Source: Hypoxylon rubiginosum
Taxonomy: Eukaryota; Ascomycota; Sordariomycetes; Xylariales; Hypoxylaceae
Length of the DNA: 64,000 bases
NCBI GenBank assembly: GCA_902806565.1
Contig: CADCXA010000055.1
Span: 1,240,001-1,304,000 of the forward strand
Direction of reading: 5' to 3'
The translations under genes were made by a program, and so were the position numbers. The notes beneath the pieces were generated by a model. The model searched no databases and was not told the origin of the DNA. It was given only the letters and a program-made list of their open reading frames with translations. Positions 23,314-34,495 of the stretch are shown here, piece by piece; position 1 is the stretch's first letter, and each line of letters opens with the position of its first letter.

Positions 23314-25655
23314 TCACTGCTCAAACTTGGCGCCTCTCGACCCGCCCGAACTAGCCCTCATCAGCGCCTCGACGTCGACGCCAACCCACTTCATCTCCCG
23401 CGGCATAGGCGGCGACACGTTCTGCTGGTGGTGATGGTGGTGCTGCAGCTGCGGCGGCGGCGGCGAGCGCTGCTTGATCTGCCTCCGCAGGCGCAGGCGG
23501 TCCACGAGCTCCTGCGATATCATCTCGAAGCTCTGCTTGAGCGCCACGCACGTGTCCCAGCGCTCGCCGTACTTGGCGAGGGTGCGCGTGGTCCGCTCGA
23601 GGCAGCCCAGGCTCCTGCCGAGGTTGTCGGCGCCGGGGCCGCCGGGGCGCGGGGGTAAGGGCGGAGGCGGCGCCTTGCCGAGCTCGACGAGGGGCATGGG
23701 CGGGGTGACGCCGGCGAGGAGGAGATCCTCGGCGTCGCGGAGCACGGCGACGAACTGGCTGGCCATGAAGAAGACGCGCAGGGCGTCGTGGTAGGTGTAG
23801 AAGGCCGCCGTCTTCATGCCGTTGCCGCCGCCGCCGCCGCTACTGTTGGCGTGCGAGATGTCGTACACGCGGTCGAGGTACGCGATGGCGTGCTCGAAGA
23901 TGAGCAGCCGTCCGTAGTCTGTCATGTGTGGTGCCCGCGCCGACGGCGCGATGCAATACACGTAGCTGTACCGCAGCTCCAGGTCGAATAGCTCCCGCAT
24001 GCCGACCGGGAGTGTGGTGGGCAGCGCCTCAGCCCACTCCCGCATGTCCTGGCACATCTGCCAAATGAACGAGGATGAGTCAGACAGCGGGGTCGGCTCT
24101 GCTTGGAATAGCGCCTGGTACCAATGCGACTGAGCGCGGCGCAGCTGGAAGAGCAGGAATGCGGGTTCAGATCCCGAGAGAATTTGCCCGGCGATGGACG
24201 CGCGACGGCTGAATGACTGAGGTCGTGGCCAAGCGACATTTGTAGCGGCATCCGTGAATGAGAACGCGCGGGCATGAACCATACTGATGGATCTTGTTCT
24301 GAATGTCAGCTTATCCTGTGTTGCCAATAGAAGTTTATAATTCACATACCTGTCTAAAGAGTAAACACAGTAAAATGTCTTCCTTCTCATATCAAGCACC
24401 GCTTTATCCGAGAGCTGCTCAGGCGGCGGGTCTTGGTGCATTCCCAAATCGATAACAGCCCTGGAGGTAAAGCCGATCAAGTGCCAGCTATCGAAATGAG
24501 AGGGATCAAGCATCGAGTACTGGGTGAGGAGGATCAAAGATTGGATTTGTGTCGTGTAGCCCGGCATCAGGGCCCTGTCGGCATGCTGCAAAGCCCGCGC
24601 GACAAAACGTAGCCCGTTAAGGTAGTGGTCATCGTTTTTTGCTCGGCTCTGGGCGGTGGACCCGATGGCCAGTACCATATAGACAAGCCAATACTCGGAA
24701 TCCTTGATTATGCGGTCCTGGAAGGAGTACATCTGGTCTAGGATGGTGTAGAGCGTTGTTTCGGGGAAGGCGGGAAATAATGACCAGATATTCGTCATGT
24801 AATGTTGGACGAGAGCAACGGCATCCTGCCTCGTAGGTAGGGACCAGTCTATAATGTCTGGAAGGGGATCATGAGAAGCAGCAGCTAGCACGAGACGCGC
24901 AAATGTCATGTTGCCCATTGAAGGTTCAAAGTCTCTTGTCGTAGCATTGATCGACCTTGTCTCTCATCTATCAGCGTCTCTATCCCTGGTGGTATCATAT
25001 CAAAGGAGAGTGAACTCACAGGTAACCAAAATCCGACATCAGCGAATTGACATCGGACATTTCTCGCTTCCGCGCAGCTTTACGATAAATAGCGGCTTTG
25101 ATGGTTGCAAGCGAGTCTTTCCGATCTCCCTCCGGTGGTGCTGGTGGCACCTCGGATTCATGCTGAGCAACAGAGGCCTTCCTTGATCGAGCGTACGCCA
25201 ATCGCTTTTCCAGCTTTTCTATGCGGAGCTCGAGCGCAGCAACATAACTGAGGTAGTGGTTAATGGTGTGAGTAAGAGGTCTCAGTGAGATGTGAGGGGT
25301 GATAAGTGAGTTTGATGCGTCTTACCTTCGCTCCTTGCCTCTAGCAAATTGATCGTTGGCGGCTGAACACTCATTTTCACGGCCAGCTTTCTCGCAGGCT
25401 GTACACGCGGGTAACTTCCCATCGCACTAGTAACATTACTATCAGCACCAAGTTTATCGAGAGATGAGTTGGAACAGGCTACCTTGACTTTAGCAGATCG
25501 ACCTGTTCAATATTATTCTTAGCTACGGCGCTCTCTACATGTAGGTATGAGACTCTTGCTACATTATATATAAAAAAATACTAACATCTTGAGCAGGCTG
25601 ATACCGGGCGTGATACGCGCAACAACGGATTATCCGAAAAACTTGATCGTGGCAT
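23314..25655 (-). CDS. Zn2Cys6 fungal transcription factor with micro-exon-split zinc cluster
   Basis: Six exons: 25586-25655, 25483-25502, 25326-25426, 25020-25247, 24350-24955 and 23314-24292, total 667 residues with matching phases. The zinc cluster is C21-x2-C24-x6-C31-x6-C38-x2-C41-x8-C50. A 20-base second exon codes for the end of C24 through K30, so the DNA-binding loop is assembled across two introns. A coiled-coil-like linker follows (YVAALELRIEKLEKRLAYARSR). Then comes the fungal-specific regulatory domain (LVQHYMTNIWSLFPAF, LIGFTSRAVIDLGMHQDPP, MRRKTFYCVYSLDR). The C-terminus has a proline run and a QLQHHHHHQQ tract. I know this family as conserved in filamentous fungi but cannot name the target. 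Its location beside two transporters and a hydrolase makes a pathway regulator possible. Confidence 0.88.
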
Positions 25656-26030
25656 GCTGCCGGTCCTGAAATGAGGGCTCGAGCGCGAAATGGCTTATGG
25701 CTTATGGCTTTCCCGGATGTGGTCCCTGATGTTCAAGGGTCTCGGCTCTTTTAATAGTATAGAGATAGCGTGCGTTCAAGTGGAGATGGTTTCCACAGTT
25801 GTGAGGGCTGTCATAACGGGTTTATCAATCTGCGAGAACGTAGGTATGTGTAAGATGTTGGCGTCGAGGATGTCAAATTTCAACTTGTTAGCTTTATCTG
25901 CTGAAGAGAGAGCTCTTTAGAGTTAGAGGGTATTCGTATCGAGTATAATAGTAGTTCCCGTAGTAGTAGTAAAAATTAAGGATCCGAACGTGCACGTGGA
26001 TAAGTCGCCTTTCAAGAGCCTTGGGGTTGA

Positions 26031-26060
26031 GTGACGAGTGACGAGTGACGAGTGACGAGT
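26031..26060. repeat. Tandem repeat, 7-mer GTGACGA x4
   Basis: Four perfect copies of a 7-base unit, followed by a partial GT. Confidence 0.9.
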
Positions 26061-26349
26061 CGAGCTTAGTTAGGCGGCTTATTGTTTCAGTCATTGTTAT
26101 TCGGACGGTCAAGATAGTACAAGCGATAGGTGCTTGTTACTTTCTAATGTGCAGCGGGCTGAAGGTGGGGCAGACCGTCATCGTATGAGGTAGAAGAAGG
26201 AGGCGGATTTTCGTAGGGATAAAAGATGAGACGTGCTGCGGTAGACTCAGGTGCTCAGGTGGTACCTAATGGGTGGTAATGTACAATACAGTGTCGGGTG
26301 CCACAAGCTTGTGGGGGTTTTGGCACCCCTGGCCCCCCTGGTCTGCGAA

Positions 26350-26372
26350 CCAGATTCCAGATTCCAGATTCC
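26350..26372. repeat. Tandem repeat, 7-mer CCAGATT x3
   Basis: Three perfect 7-base units followed by a partial copy. Confidence 0.9.
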
Positions 26373-26834
26373 CCTTTCAACCCCTTGGGCTCATCAACTC
26401 ATCGACCATTGCATGATACATGGGTGTTGTTCTTTCAAAAGCTTGGTATGATATAGTACAATGCGACTTATAGACCTTGTCGACAATGACTCGCGGGGCT
26501 TCTTTCTATACCTACCTAAGGTACCCATGAAGAACAAGAAGAAACTTAGCGATGCCATCCTTTACTCCGTCCAGCTAGGGTCAAGATGAAAAACTATGAC
26601 GATGACGAAAGACGAGTACCCTTTGTGCGGATCATGGATTGTGATCCGAGTATGCTATGTACTTGTGCGGCCAAACAAAGTGTGCCGTAGCAGTACCGTA
26701 GCAGTGGGAGCTCCTCCTTGCGTCAGGAGAGTAATTCCAACTTACATGAAGATGTTCCATCGCTCCTCTTGCTAAGTGTAGATTTGTCCTACAGATCTCC
26801 GTTGAGAGTCGGTCGTGAGATCATGCCTACTCCA

Positions 26835-26891
26835 TTTGGTCCCTTTGGTCCCTTTGGTCCTCTTGGTCCTCTTAGTCTCCTTGGTCTCCTT
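26835..26891. repeat. Tandem repeat, 9-mer TTTGGTCCC-like, about 6 copies
   Basis: Period of 9 bases; the first copies are perfect and the later ones drift (TCTTGGTCC, TCTTAGTCT, CCTTGGTCT). Confidence 0.85.
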
Positions 26892-27048
26892 GCGCCTCAT
26901 TCGGGGTTGCCATCTAGTATCAGAATTCAGGTCTGGCCATTCATCACCTACATCAACCCCTTTTCACGTTGGGGGATTTCATGGTGGCATGATAAGGCTA
27001 TGGGATTTCCGCATTCTGCTGGTGTGACAAAGCTCATTAACTTTTCAT

Positions 27049-27089
27049 GTAAGCTGTAAGCTGTAGGCTGTAGGCTGTAGGCTGTAGGT
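27049..27089. repeat. Tandem repeat, 7-mer CTGTAGG/CTGTAAG, about 6 copies
   Basis: The first two units read CTGTAAG and the rest CTGTAGG, so one transition spread through part of the array. Confidence 0.88.
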
Positions 27090-28121
27090 TATCTGAGCTG
27101 CGCGCCGTCATGTATCGGTGGTAAGGCTCGCGAATAGGTGTTGACTGTCGCCTAGACGAGGAGAAATTGCCCGTTTCCCTTGATTTCTGTGATCGTCTCA
27201 TGCATGCATAGGTGGGTAGCAGTACTGCTAGCGTTAAACAAAAAGGAGAAGCTCTACATGTATCCATCATTCAGGACGTTGGAGGCTCCCCCAAACCGAT
27301 ACGACCGTTCCAGATCTGGCTCGATTAAGAAGTACTCCAATTGTACCTAACATGGAGAATTCCAAGAATAGAAGCAGAGCTTTGGCAGTTGAACCAGGAA
27401 AGAAATCCTAGCGCACCTCTACCGTGGTAGCAAGGGTGGGTGTAAGGGTGTAAGTCGTCAACTGTAACTTGGAGCGAGCAAGCGGAATCTCTCTTTCTCG
27501 CGCGAAGCAGGGTAAAGTCGATATCTCAAACGAAGCGAATGCACGAACGAACAAAACAAATCGAAGACGAAACGAAACCACAGCCGCTAAGTAGTATTTT
27601 ATCACTCAGCCTACTGGCGAAGTCGGTGAGGGATTGGGAAATGAAACGACGAAATAGAAAAGCACACGAGTCGTACAGGTTTTTTTTCTTTCTCTTTCTT
27701 GGGTTACGCCGACTGCAGGTTTCCTTATATCCTACGATCACCAGACTTTATACATATGTACTCACCAAGAAGGCATCGGACGCCTTCGAAAATCATAGTC
27801 GTACATAGTCATTTCTAATCTTTCCGATATTCTAATATTGCAAAGAAGCCAATCGGTGCTCGAAATATATATCCTTCAGGTTAGTACGTTACGGCCGCTC
27901 CCTTCCCTTATGTACGTCTAAGGACATGCTAAGAAGCCCAAGGCGGGGCTTAAAGACACCCGGACATGTACCTAAGCACCTAGCTTAGGTAATTCGTCAA
28001 GCTCGTCAAGTAGCATTTACCTGACAGTACGTTACAGCTGGTGGACTTCCGTATACTAATCTCCGTAGCTCGAATTAGGTAGATACATATATCTGTTACA
28101 GAGCCACTTCCAGGTTACAAT

Positions 28122-28148
28122 CCATACAATCCATACAATCCATACAAT
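28122..28148. repeat. Tandem repeat, 9-mer CCATACAAT x3
   Basis: Three perfect 9-base units, followed by a TACGTA-rich palindromic stretch. Confidence 0.9.
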
Positions 28149-28573
28149 ACTACGTACGTATAGGTACATACATGTCTGTATGTACGTAAAAGTACATCTA
28201 CGTAAGAATGTGCTCTCTCGACGGACACCTGCACCTGCAACTTAACGGCGACGACTCTCCTTTTTACAGTCGCATCTTCGACACCTTCTGCGCCGACGTC
28301 CCTTTCTCAAAGACTCGACATGATAAAGTAAAAGTACAACAGCAGCATTATATACCCTTCGCCCACCTTCCTCGCCCCGCTCTCTTTTTCGACCCCAACA
28401 CCAACACTATCACCGACACCGACCCTTCGATCCCGCGAGGTTGCGTGCGACCTACAACTGATCTTCCCCGCGTGCCTGGGGGCCAAGTCTTCAACGTCAA
28501 AAAGCGACAGCGACAGCGAAAGCCCCACGGCACAAGGGATCAGAATCACCACGATACCTTACCACACTCGCCC

Positions 28574-31573
28574 ATGGATGCCTCGAATGTCTTCCGCCAA
28601 GTCCAAGGGTTTGGGACTTACATCCCGAGGCCGCCGCAGACATTGCAGTTGCAACAGAAGAAACCAGTCAAGGCTGAAGATCCTGGAGACGGCGAGGCTT
28701 CGCACCGCATTGCGCATACTCTCACCGCTTGCTGCCGGTGCCGCCAGGTAAGTTTAACTGTTTCGCGTGCTCGCTACGAAGGGGCTCGCATAACGCTTTG
28801 TTCTTGTTCTACAAGCTGCTTCTCTGTCCCAAAATGAATAAGTTACTAACCAACTCTCAAGAGGAAAACACGCTGCGATCCCACGTTACCTCGTTGCCAG
28901 CCTTGCGAGCGATCAGGCTCCACCTGCGAGTATTTCGATACGACCAAGGGGAAGAGGATCAGCCGGTATTATGTCGTCAAGCTTCAGGAGAAAGTCCGAG
29001 CCCTCGAGGCTGAGCTTGGCCAGTACACTGACGACGACGAATCCCCCAAGAACCGCGAAGATTTCATCCGCCCGGGCGGACTGGTCCGTTTAAATGAAAC
29101 CGATGAGACTCCGCGATACCTCGGCCCCTCCAGCGGTATTGCCATGACCCGCATACTAATGCAAGAAGCTAAGCGCTATACGGACTCGAAGCGCATAGCA
29201 GAACTAATACCAGATGTGCGGGACCGACGACAAGCCGAAGGACTTGGCAATAGCATCTCGGGAATGCGATCGCAGTCCTTCAACATGCTAGGGCCGTCGA
29301 GAAAGAAAAGCTATCCCATCATCAGCGGCGTTGCAGCGCCGGGTCTTCCAACTAGAGTCATCGCCGATAAGCTGATAGAAGTCTTCCATCAGCGGGGTGA
29401 GTTATCTCCTCGCGCACGTAGTAAAAGTAATATCTACCAGCTTAACTAACTTTACATCTTAGCCCAAGTATTCACACCGACTTTTCATGAGAAAGCGTTA
29501 CAGACAACGTTAGAGGATGTCGAAAACGGGAGCAAAGACCCGTACAAAAACTTCGTCTTACGTTTAGTTATGGCTACTAGCTTGCAGAAGCTAGATGCGA
29601 CGTACGCGGGGCTTGCCGATAGCTACTATCTGGCCGCTATGAAGTACTTTGAAGATGTTGTCCGGCCAAAAGATCTCAAGACTCTACAGTGTCTCGTCTT
29701 AATCGGACAGTATTCACTATTGACACCTACCCGGACCGCGGTATACTACGTCGTCGGCCTAGCGACTAGAATCTGCCAGCAACTTGGTTTTGCCGATGAA
29801 AAGACCATCTCGATAAATGCTGGCGACCCGCTGACTCTGGATATGCGGCGGCGATTAAGCTGGATTGTTAGTAGTATGGAGCTCGGTTTAGCCTACAGTA
29901 TGGGCCGCCCAAACGGGTTTGCTAAAAGTGGTGATATAAATGACGTCCGGTTCTTCGAAACCGTTAGCGATGCGAATATCAGTGAAGCTGGAATCATTCC
30001 CGGACCACCTGACGAGAGGAAGCTGGTAGCTATACACTTCTGTAAGATGCGGCAACACCAAGCTGAGATTCGCCGGGTTCTGTATGAGAAGAAGTTCCCA
30101 GAGCCCAAAGATGACCGCCATCCTTGGTTCGCAGATATGGAGGCCAAGATAGACAGATGGTTGAAGGAATCCCCCGAGGACCCTCCATGGTGCAAGCCGT
30201 GGTACGTATTGAATCCCAGCAATCTAGCCTGAGCAAAGTGATATTAATATTGTGGTTATAGGTTTTCGGGACGATATCACACCATGGTCGTAGCACTCCA
30301 CCGGCCATCACCTCAAGTGCCTAAGCCGTCCGTCTATTCAGCCACGAAGTGTTTCGATTCGGCCGCTTTTGTCATCAACATCTCTAGCAAGCAAATGATG
30401 GCGGCAGCTGTTGATATCACCTGGGTGTTCATCTTAACTCTTTACATGTCGCTTAATACTATTTTATGGACTGTTACGTATCCCGAAGTTCGAGCACTGC
30501 ATACTCGGGACGAGGTCCAGGACTTGGTCAACATCTCGCTTGATATCATTGACCAATGCGTTGAAAGATGGCCGGGTACCGCAGCAGCATCTCAGTTATA
30601 CTCCACCTTCACGAAAGCGTGTCTTCAAAGTTACGACTCGAATGAAACATCCACACTATCTAGCTCGAGCTCACTCAATACACCACCATCTCAAACGGAT
30701 ACGAATTCTCCTTCGGCATCCGAGATCTCGAGCGCAACCACCATATCCCAAGTCGGCGCTGCCGCCTTCAACCCGCCGCAATTTGGCTACGTCTTTGGAT
30801 CGGGGCCGGAAGAGATGGGCGGTTACAAGGTTGAGGACTGGCCCCCACAGCCTACGTTTAGATCCAATTCCATCTTCCTCAACCCGGCCTCTAGTGATCA
30901 TACCGGACGTCGCTTCAGCTACTTCCCTCCTGATTTTACCCAGACTGTGGATCTATCCCTTACGGAGGAGAGCAGTCCTCCAGAGACCGACGCAACCGTG
31001 TCCCCGCCGTTCACGTCCCCCTCACAACATCTCCCAACGCCGCCAGACTCAATGCCCAATGCCGCCACTACTCCTACCATGGGCACTCCACTCCTCTCCA
31101 CGCCGATGCTTTCAACCACAAGTCTGGCCCAAACTCCCTCCGATATACAAACACCTAATACAATGCCTACACAGCAGCAGCGCTCGGCCCCTACCGCTTT
31201 TACTATTCCTCCTATACCTCAGCATCAAGCGCAGGGACAGCGTCCTTTACCTCTGCCTACCACAGTCACGGACTGGTTCAACCCGCCGCCGCCCTTCATC
31301 TCGCCTTACTCCTTCGGCGGCGGGATGGGCGGCAATTACTGGGGCGATTCGTCTGGTGCAAACGGATACGGCGACGTCGGCATGGGTAACATGCCTCTCT
31401 CCGGCGGGCTCCCGCCGGACCGACAAGGAAGCCTGAGTCTGTTGCAGCAGAACGAGCTCATGGACATCCTAGAGAGCGAAGGGATGACGGACATTGACAC
31501 GTACTTAAACATGGGGATGACGTATTCGGACCATGTTATGGACCAGGGCTTAAACTGGGGTGGTGGGCGCTAG
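28574..31573 (+). CDS. Zn2Cys6 fungal transcription factor (Gal4-type)
   Basis: Four exons, 28574-28747, 28862-29396, 29463-30201 and 30262-31573, total 919 residues. The zinc cluster is C53-x2-C56-x6-C63-x6-C70-x2-C73-x6-C80; the first intron falls after Q58, inside the cluster. It is followed by the dimerisation linker GKRISRYYVVKLQEKVRALEAEL and a conserved RYLGPSSGIAMTRILMQEAKRYTDSKR block. A fungal_trans domain then spans about residues 190-520 (LIGQYSLLTPTRTAVYYVVGLATRICQQLGF, LDMRRRLSWIVSSMELGLAYSMGRP). The C-terminal 350 residues are Ser/Thr/Pro/Gly-rich and probably activate transcription. I prefer the ATG at 28574 (CCCATGG context, family-like MDASNVFRQVQGFG); an in-frame ATG at 28208 would add 122 low-complexity residues. 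The target pathway is unknown. Confidence 0.88.
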
Positions 31574-32198
31574 CGAGCTAGCTATATTTGTAGAAACTTA
31601 TATATCAGGAAGGCTAGGCTTTCTTGCATCATCATGATCATCACCATACATTATAGGCGAGGGGAAATCGTGTCGGGGCTCTCACGGCATCGTGACGGAT
31701 ATATATGGGGAATGCTTAGCCGGTAGATACCACTTTCACTTTAGGCGTTTAGATAGGTATAACTGGTGCCGGATGACTGAATGGTTGAACGAATGACTAA
31801 TTACTTTTTTATAAACTCAAATGTTGTTATGTGTTGGGTATTAGAAGCGAACTGGAATTCGGTGTCGAACTTGTCTTGAACACGGATAGAGAGGGCTATG
31901 ATGATCTTTTTCGCCCCTTTTTCGCCAAAGAAATATTCTGTACAAAGGATGCTAAAACAAGGGAAGAGTTCCTGAACAGGCCGGCACAATGGCTTTGTTT
32001 CCTATCATTACTAACGACCGTGAACAATCTATGATTTGGGTATGTATATAAATCCGCAGCATAGCCATCAATTTCTATATCGGGATTTCCTACCACGCAC
32101 CACTCTCCTTTAACCCAAACAACAATCCAACTGTCCACCTAATCTTGAAGAGTTGAATAAACACATAACCGTGAGAGTCTTCGTCACTTCTACCGAAA
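31574..32198. other. Spacer between C6 regulator and APH-like gene
   Basis: 3' region of the regulator and the promoter of the next gene. ATCATCATG-type repeats lie near 31626-31640. Nothing else was recognised. Confidence 0.5.
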
Positions 32199-33398
32199 AT
32201 GGCTGGTTACACCCCTGTTGAGCTGCCGTACTTCGCGCCAGAAGACCAGCTGCCAGCTCCACTCCCTACATTCGAAGAACTCGTTCCTATTATGAGTAAA
32301 CTCATGTACTTGGATATCGAAGATCAGATATATGAAAAAGATCAAAAAGATAGGGGAGAAATCACTGAGGATGATAATCTTTTCATGAACGACAGATATG
32401 ATTTCCGTGACACCGTGCGTTTTAGTAAGGATTATGTAGTCAAGATCGGGCTGCATGTATCGTCGAATGAAGCCCTCTCTATGATTTACCTCAAGGAGAA
32501 CACGAGCATCCCCGTACCAACCGTGTACGCTTTCTACGAGCAGGACTGTTACAGGGTCCTCATCATGGAGTACATCGAAGGTGTCTCTCTCCATGAGTAC
32601 ATCAAAGGTGAGCATCCCCGGCGATCTCTCCCATTTTACCCCAACGTAGACGAACCTAGGGATGTGGAACCGCGAAGCCTGGATGCGGAAAAAAGGGATG
32701 ACATCGCGGCGCAGCTCAACGCCTACCTTGAAGAAATGGCTCGCCTCCCGGCACCTGACCAGTTCGGCGGAATAGGCAAATACCACCTCTTTGGGGGCCC
32801 GCACGCTACCGCCGAGGCGGCAAACCGACGTATCTTCCAAGGGCTTACAGGCTGCCGCTCTCCCGACTTTGAGGATATCAAGGAGCTGTACGAACCGTTC
32901 GTGGAGCTGTGCGAGCGCGAGCTCCCCCGGTTCTGCCGCGAGGACAGCGCGCCCGTCTTCACCCACGGCCAGTTCTCCCCCGAGAGCGTCATCATCCGGG
33001 ACGACGGCGCCGCCGTCCTGATCCACTTCGAGAACGCCGGCTTCTTCCCGCGCAGCTACGAGTACGTCTCCATGGACTCGCGCGCCTACGGGTACGCCGA
33101 CGACCCCACCTGGGAGCAGATGCGGTCCACGTTCCCCGTCGAGTTCGACACGTACGCCCCGAAGCTGGTGAGCCTCTGGACGACGGTGGTCGCCTACGTC
33201 GACAGATCGGACGGGCTATACCTCGCGTGGCTCAGAGACGAGTTCGACGAGGAGGAGGCCATCGAGATGTATAAGCCCAGGGATGCTCCGGCGTGGCTTA
33301 AATCTCTGATACAAAAATATCCCCCTCCCGCTCCCGAACCTCCTTTTTCTCCCATCCTTCGACTCCGCTCTTCTATCGACGACTTCTACGACCTGTAA
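32199..33398 (+). CDS. APH-fold protein lacking catalytic residues (probable pseudokinase)
   Basis: A single-exon, 399-residue protein. The fold is that of fungal aminoglycoside-phosphotransferase-like (APH/choline kinase) proteins: VKIGLHVSSNEALSMIYLKENTSIPVPTVYAFYEQ carries the phosphate-loop and lysine region, VLIMEYIEGVSLHEYI is the hinge, then an LPAPDQFGGIGKYHLFGGPH helix region. The catalytic loop, normally HGDLHPRN, reads H256-G-Q258-F-S-P-E-S263, so the catalytic Asp and the metal-binding Asn are replaced. The metal-binding Asp of the D-[FW]-E motif is H276 in LIHFENAGFFPRSYEY. Three key acidic or amide residues are therefore missing while the fold residues are kept. The open frame is intact, so it is a degenerate but probably expressed protein. 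A role in small-molecule phosphorylation is unlikely; a binding or regulatory role is an inference. Confidence 0.85.
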   Translation: MAGYTPVELPYFAPEDQLPAPLPTFEELVPIMSKLMYLDIEDQIYEKDQKDRGEITEDDNLFMNDRYDFRDTVRFSKDYVVKIGLHVSSNEALSMIYLKENTSIPVPTVYAFYEQDCYRVLIMEYIEGVSLHEYIKGEHPRRSLPFYPNVDEPRDVEPRSLDAEKRDDIAAQLNAYLEEMARLPAPDQFGGIGKYHLFGGPHATAEAANRRIFQGLTGCRSPDFEDIKELYEPFVELCERELPRFCREDSAPVFTHGQFSPESVIIRDDGAAVLIHFENAGFFPRSYEYVSMDSRAYGYADDPTWEQMRSTFPVEFDTYAPKLVSLWTTVVAYVDRSDGLYLAWLRDEFDEEEAIEMYKPRDAPAWLKSLIQKYPPPAPEPPFSPILRLRSSIDDFYDL

Positions 33399-34495
33399 AT
33401 ACTACCATATCTGCCTACTCATAACACACCTTTATCCTCACCACTCATAATACCTTTATCCTCACCGTAATCTATCATTAATATAATTGCCTTGCGTCTC
33501 CTGCCAAACTCGTTCAACTTGAAATGTGATTAGCATGTGGTGAAATTTGTGCAGATTAGTTAACCTTAAAATGAAAGACTGCTGAAGTTAGGATAGGATA
33601 AATTCAATTTAGATACCTAACCTCGGTACTTAATCCGGATCTGTGTGTTGTGAATATGTAGGTATAGGTACCTAGGTTTACCCCTTATGTCGTCGTAGTC
33701 TATCGCATTTCTTCTGCCTAGTCTTCTCGAAAGCCACGAGCAAAGAAACTATGTCCAATCTCCGAGCCTCACCACGCCGCGGTCTTTGTTAGATTATTCG
33801 TAGGTGTCTCGACGCGACCTAGACTCGGTCATGAGACTCAGATCGACTTGTTTCCCCATCGAATTCGTACATATAAAAGACCGAGGAACACCTGCAGAGT
33901 CTTACGAGGCTCAGGTCGTAAACTCCCAACAAGAATGCTCAGGAAATGCCTGGGTCTTCATTGAAGCGCCCATCTATGCGTACCATTGAAGGGACTTAGT
34001 CAATCGCGTTAGGATACTCTATATACAGAGACTATCCTACGTCTAAATAGCTAATTCACAGAAGTTGCACCCGTTTCTTTGCGGGCTGTCCAGAGGGAGA
34101 GTGATTGCATACATGACAGAATACAGGCTTCTACCTCCCGTTTCCCTTTTTTTTCCTACTTCCCTGATACCTCTCCTCATCTTATATCAGATGGTTTATT
34201 AGTATCTAGTTTGTCTAGGGGAGAGCGAATGGGATCTCGAGTTCTCTCTAGATCATGGAGTCGTATGTGCTAGATCTCAGTCTTGTTTTGATAGCTAATA
34301 TTCATCTCAAGAAGTTCAAGGACTACGGTCGAGACACGTATCATTGAATAACTATAGATATTGAATAGCTATATATACTAATTCGCATGAGATTGTTTAT
34401 CAACAGCTAGTAGTAGCTCAACGAAAAAACATTGCCGAAGAAGTACCTAAAGTCAGGCTGCCCCTTCTCGCCTCCTCCTACATCCATCTCAAACC
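33399..34495. other. Convergent 3' spacer with a 26-base imperfect duplication
   Basis: Both neighbours end here. An imperfect direct repeat (ACTCATAA...CCTTTATCCTCACC, twice) lies at 33417-33466. TAGGTACCTAGG motifs occur near 33658-33675. No gene was recognised. Confidence 0.55.

Larger units (their letters stand above)
25656..28573. other. Long spacer rich in short tandem repeats
   Basis: 2.9 kb between the two C6 regulators, which are divergent, so both promoters are here. Four or five different 7-9-base tandem arrays are listed separately. A frame open from an ATG at 28208 continues into the next gene but looks like leader rather than protein. No other gene was recognised. Confidence 0.5.

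Noticed and set aside
31801..32138. Overlapping short frames on both strands upstream of the APH-like gene
   Set aside because: Low-complexity leader DNA; frames on opposite strands overlap each other and resemble nothing.
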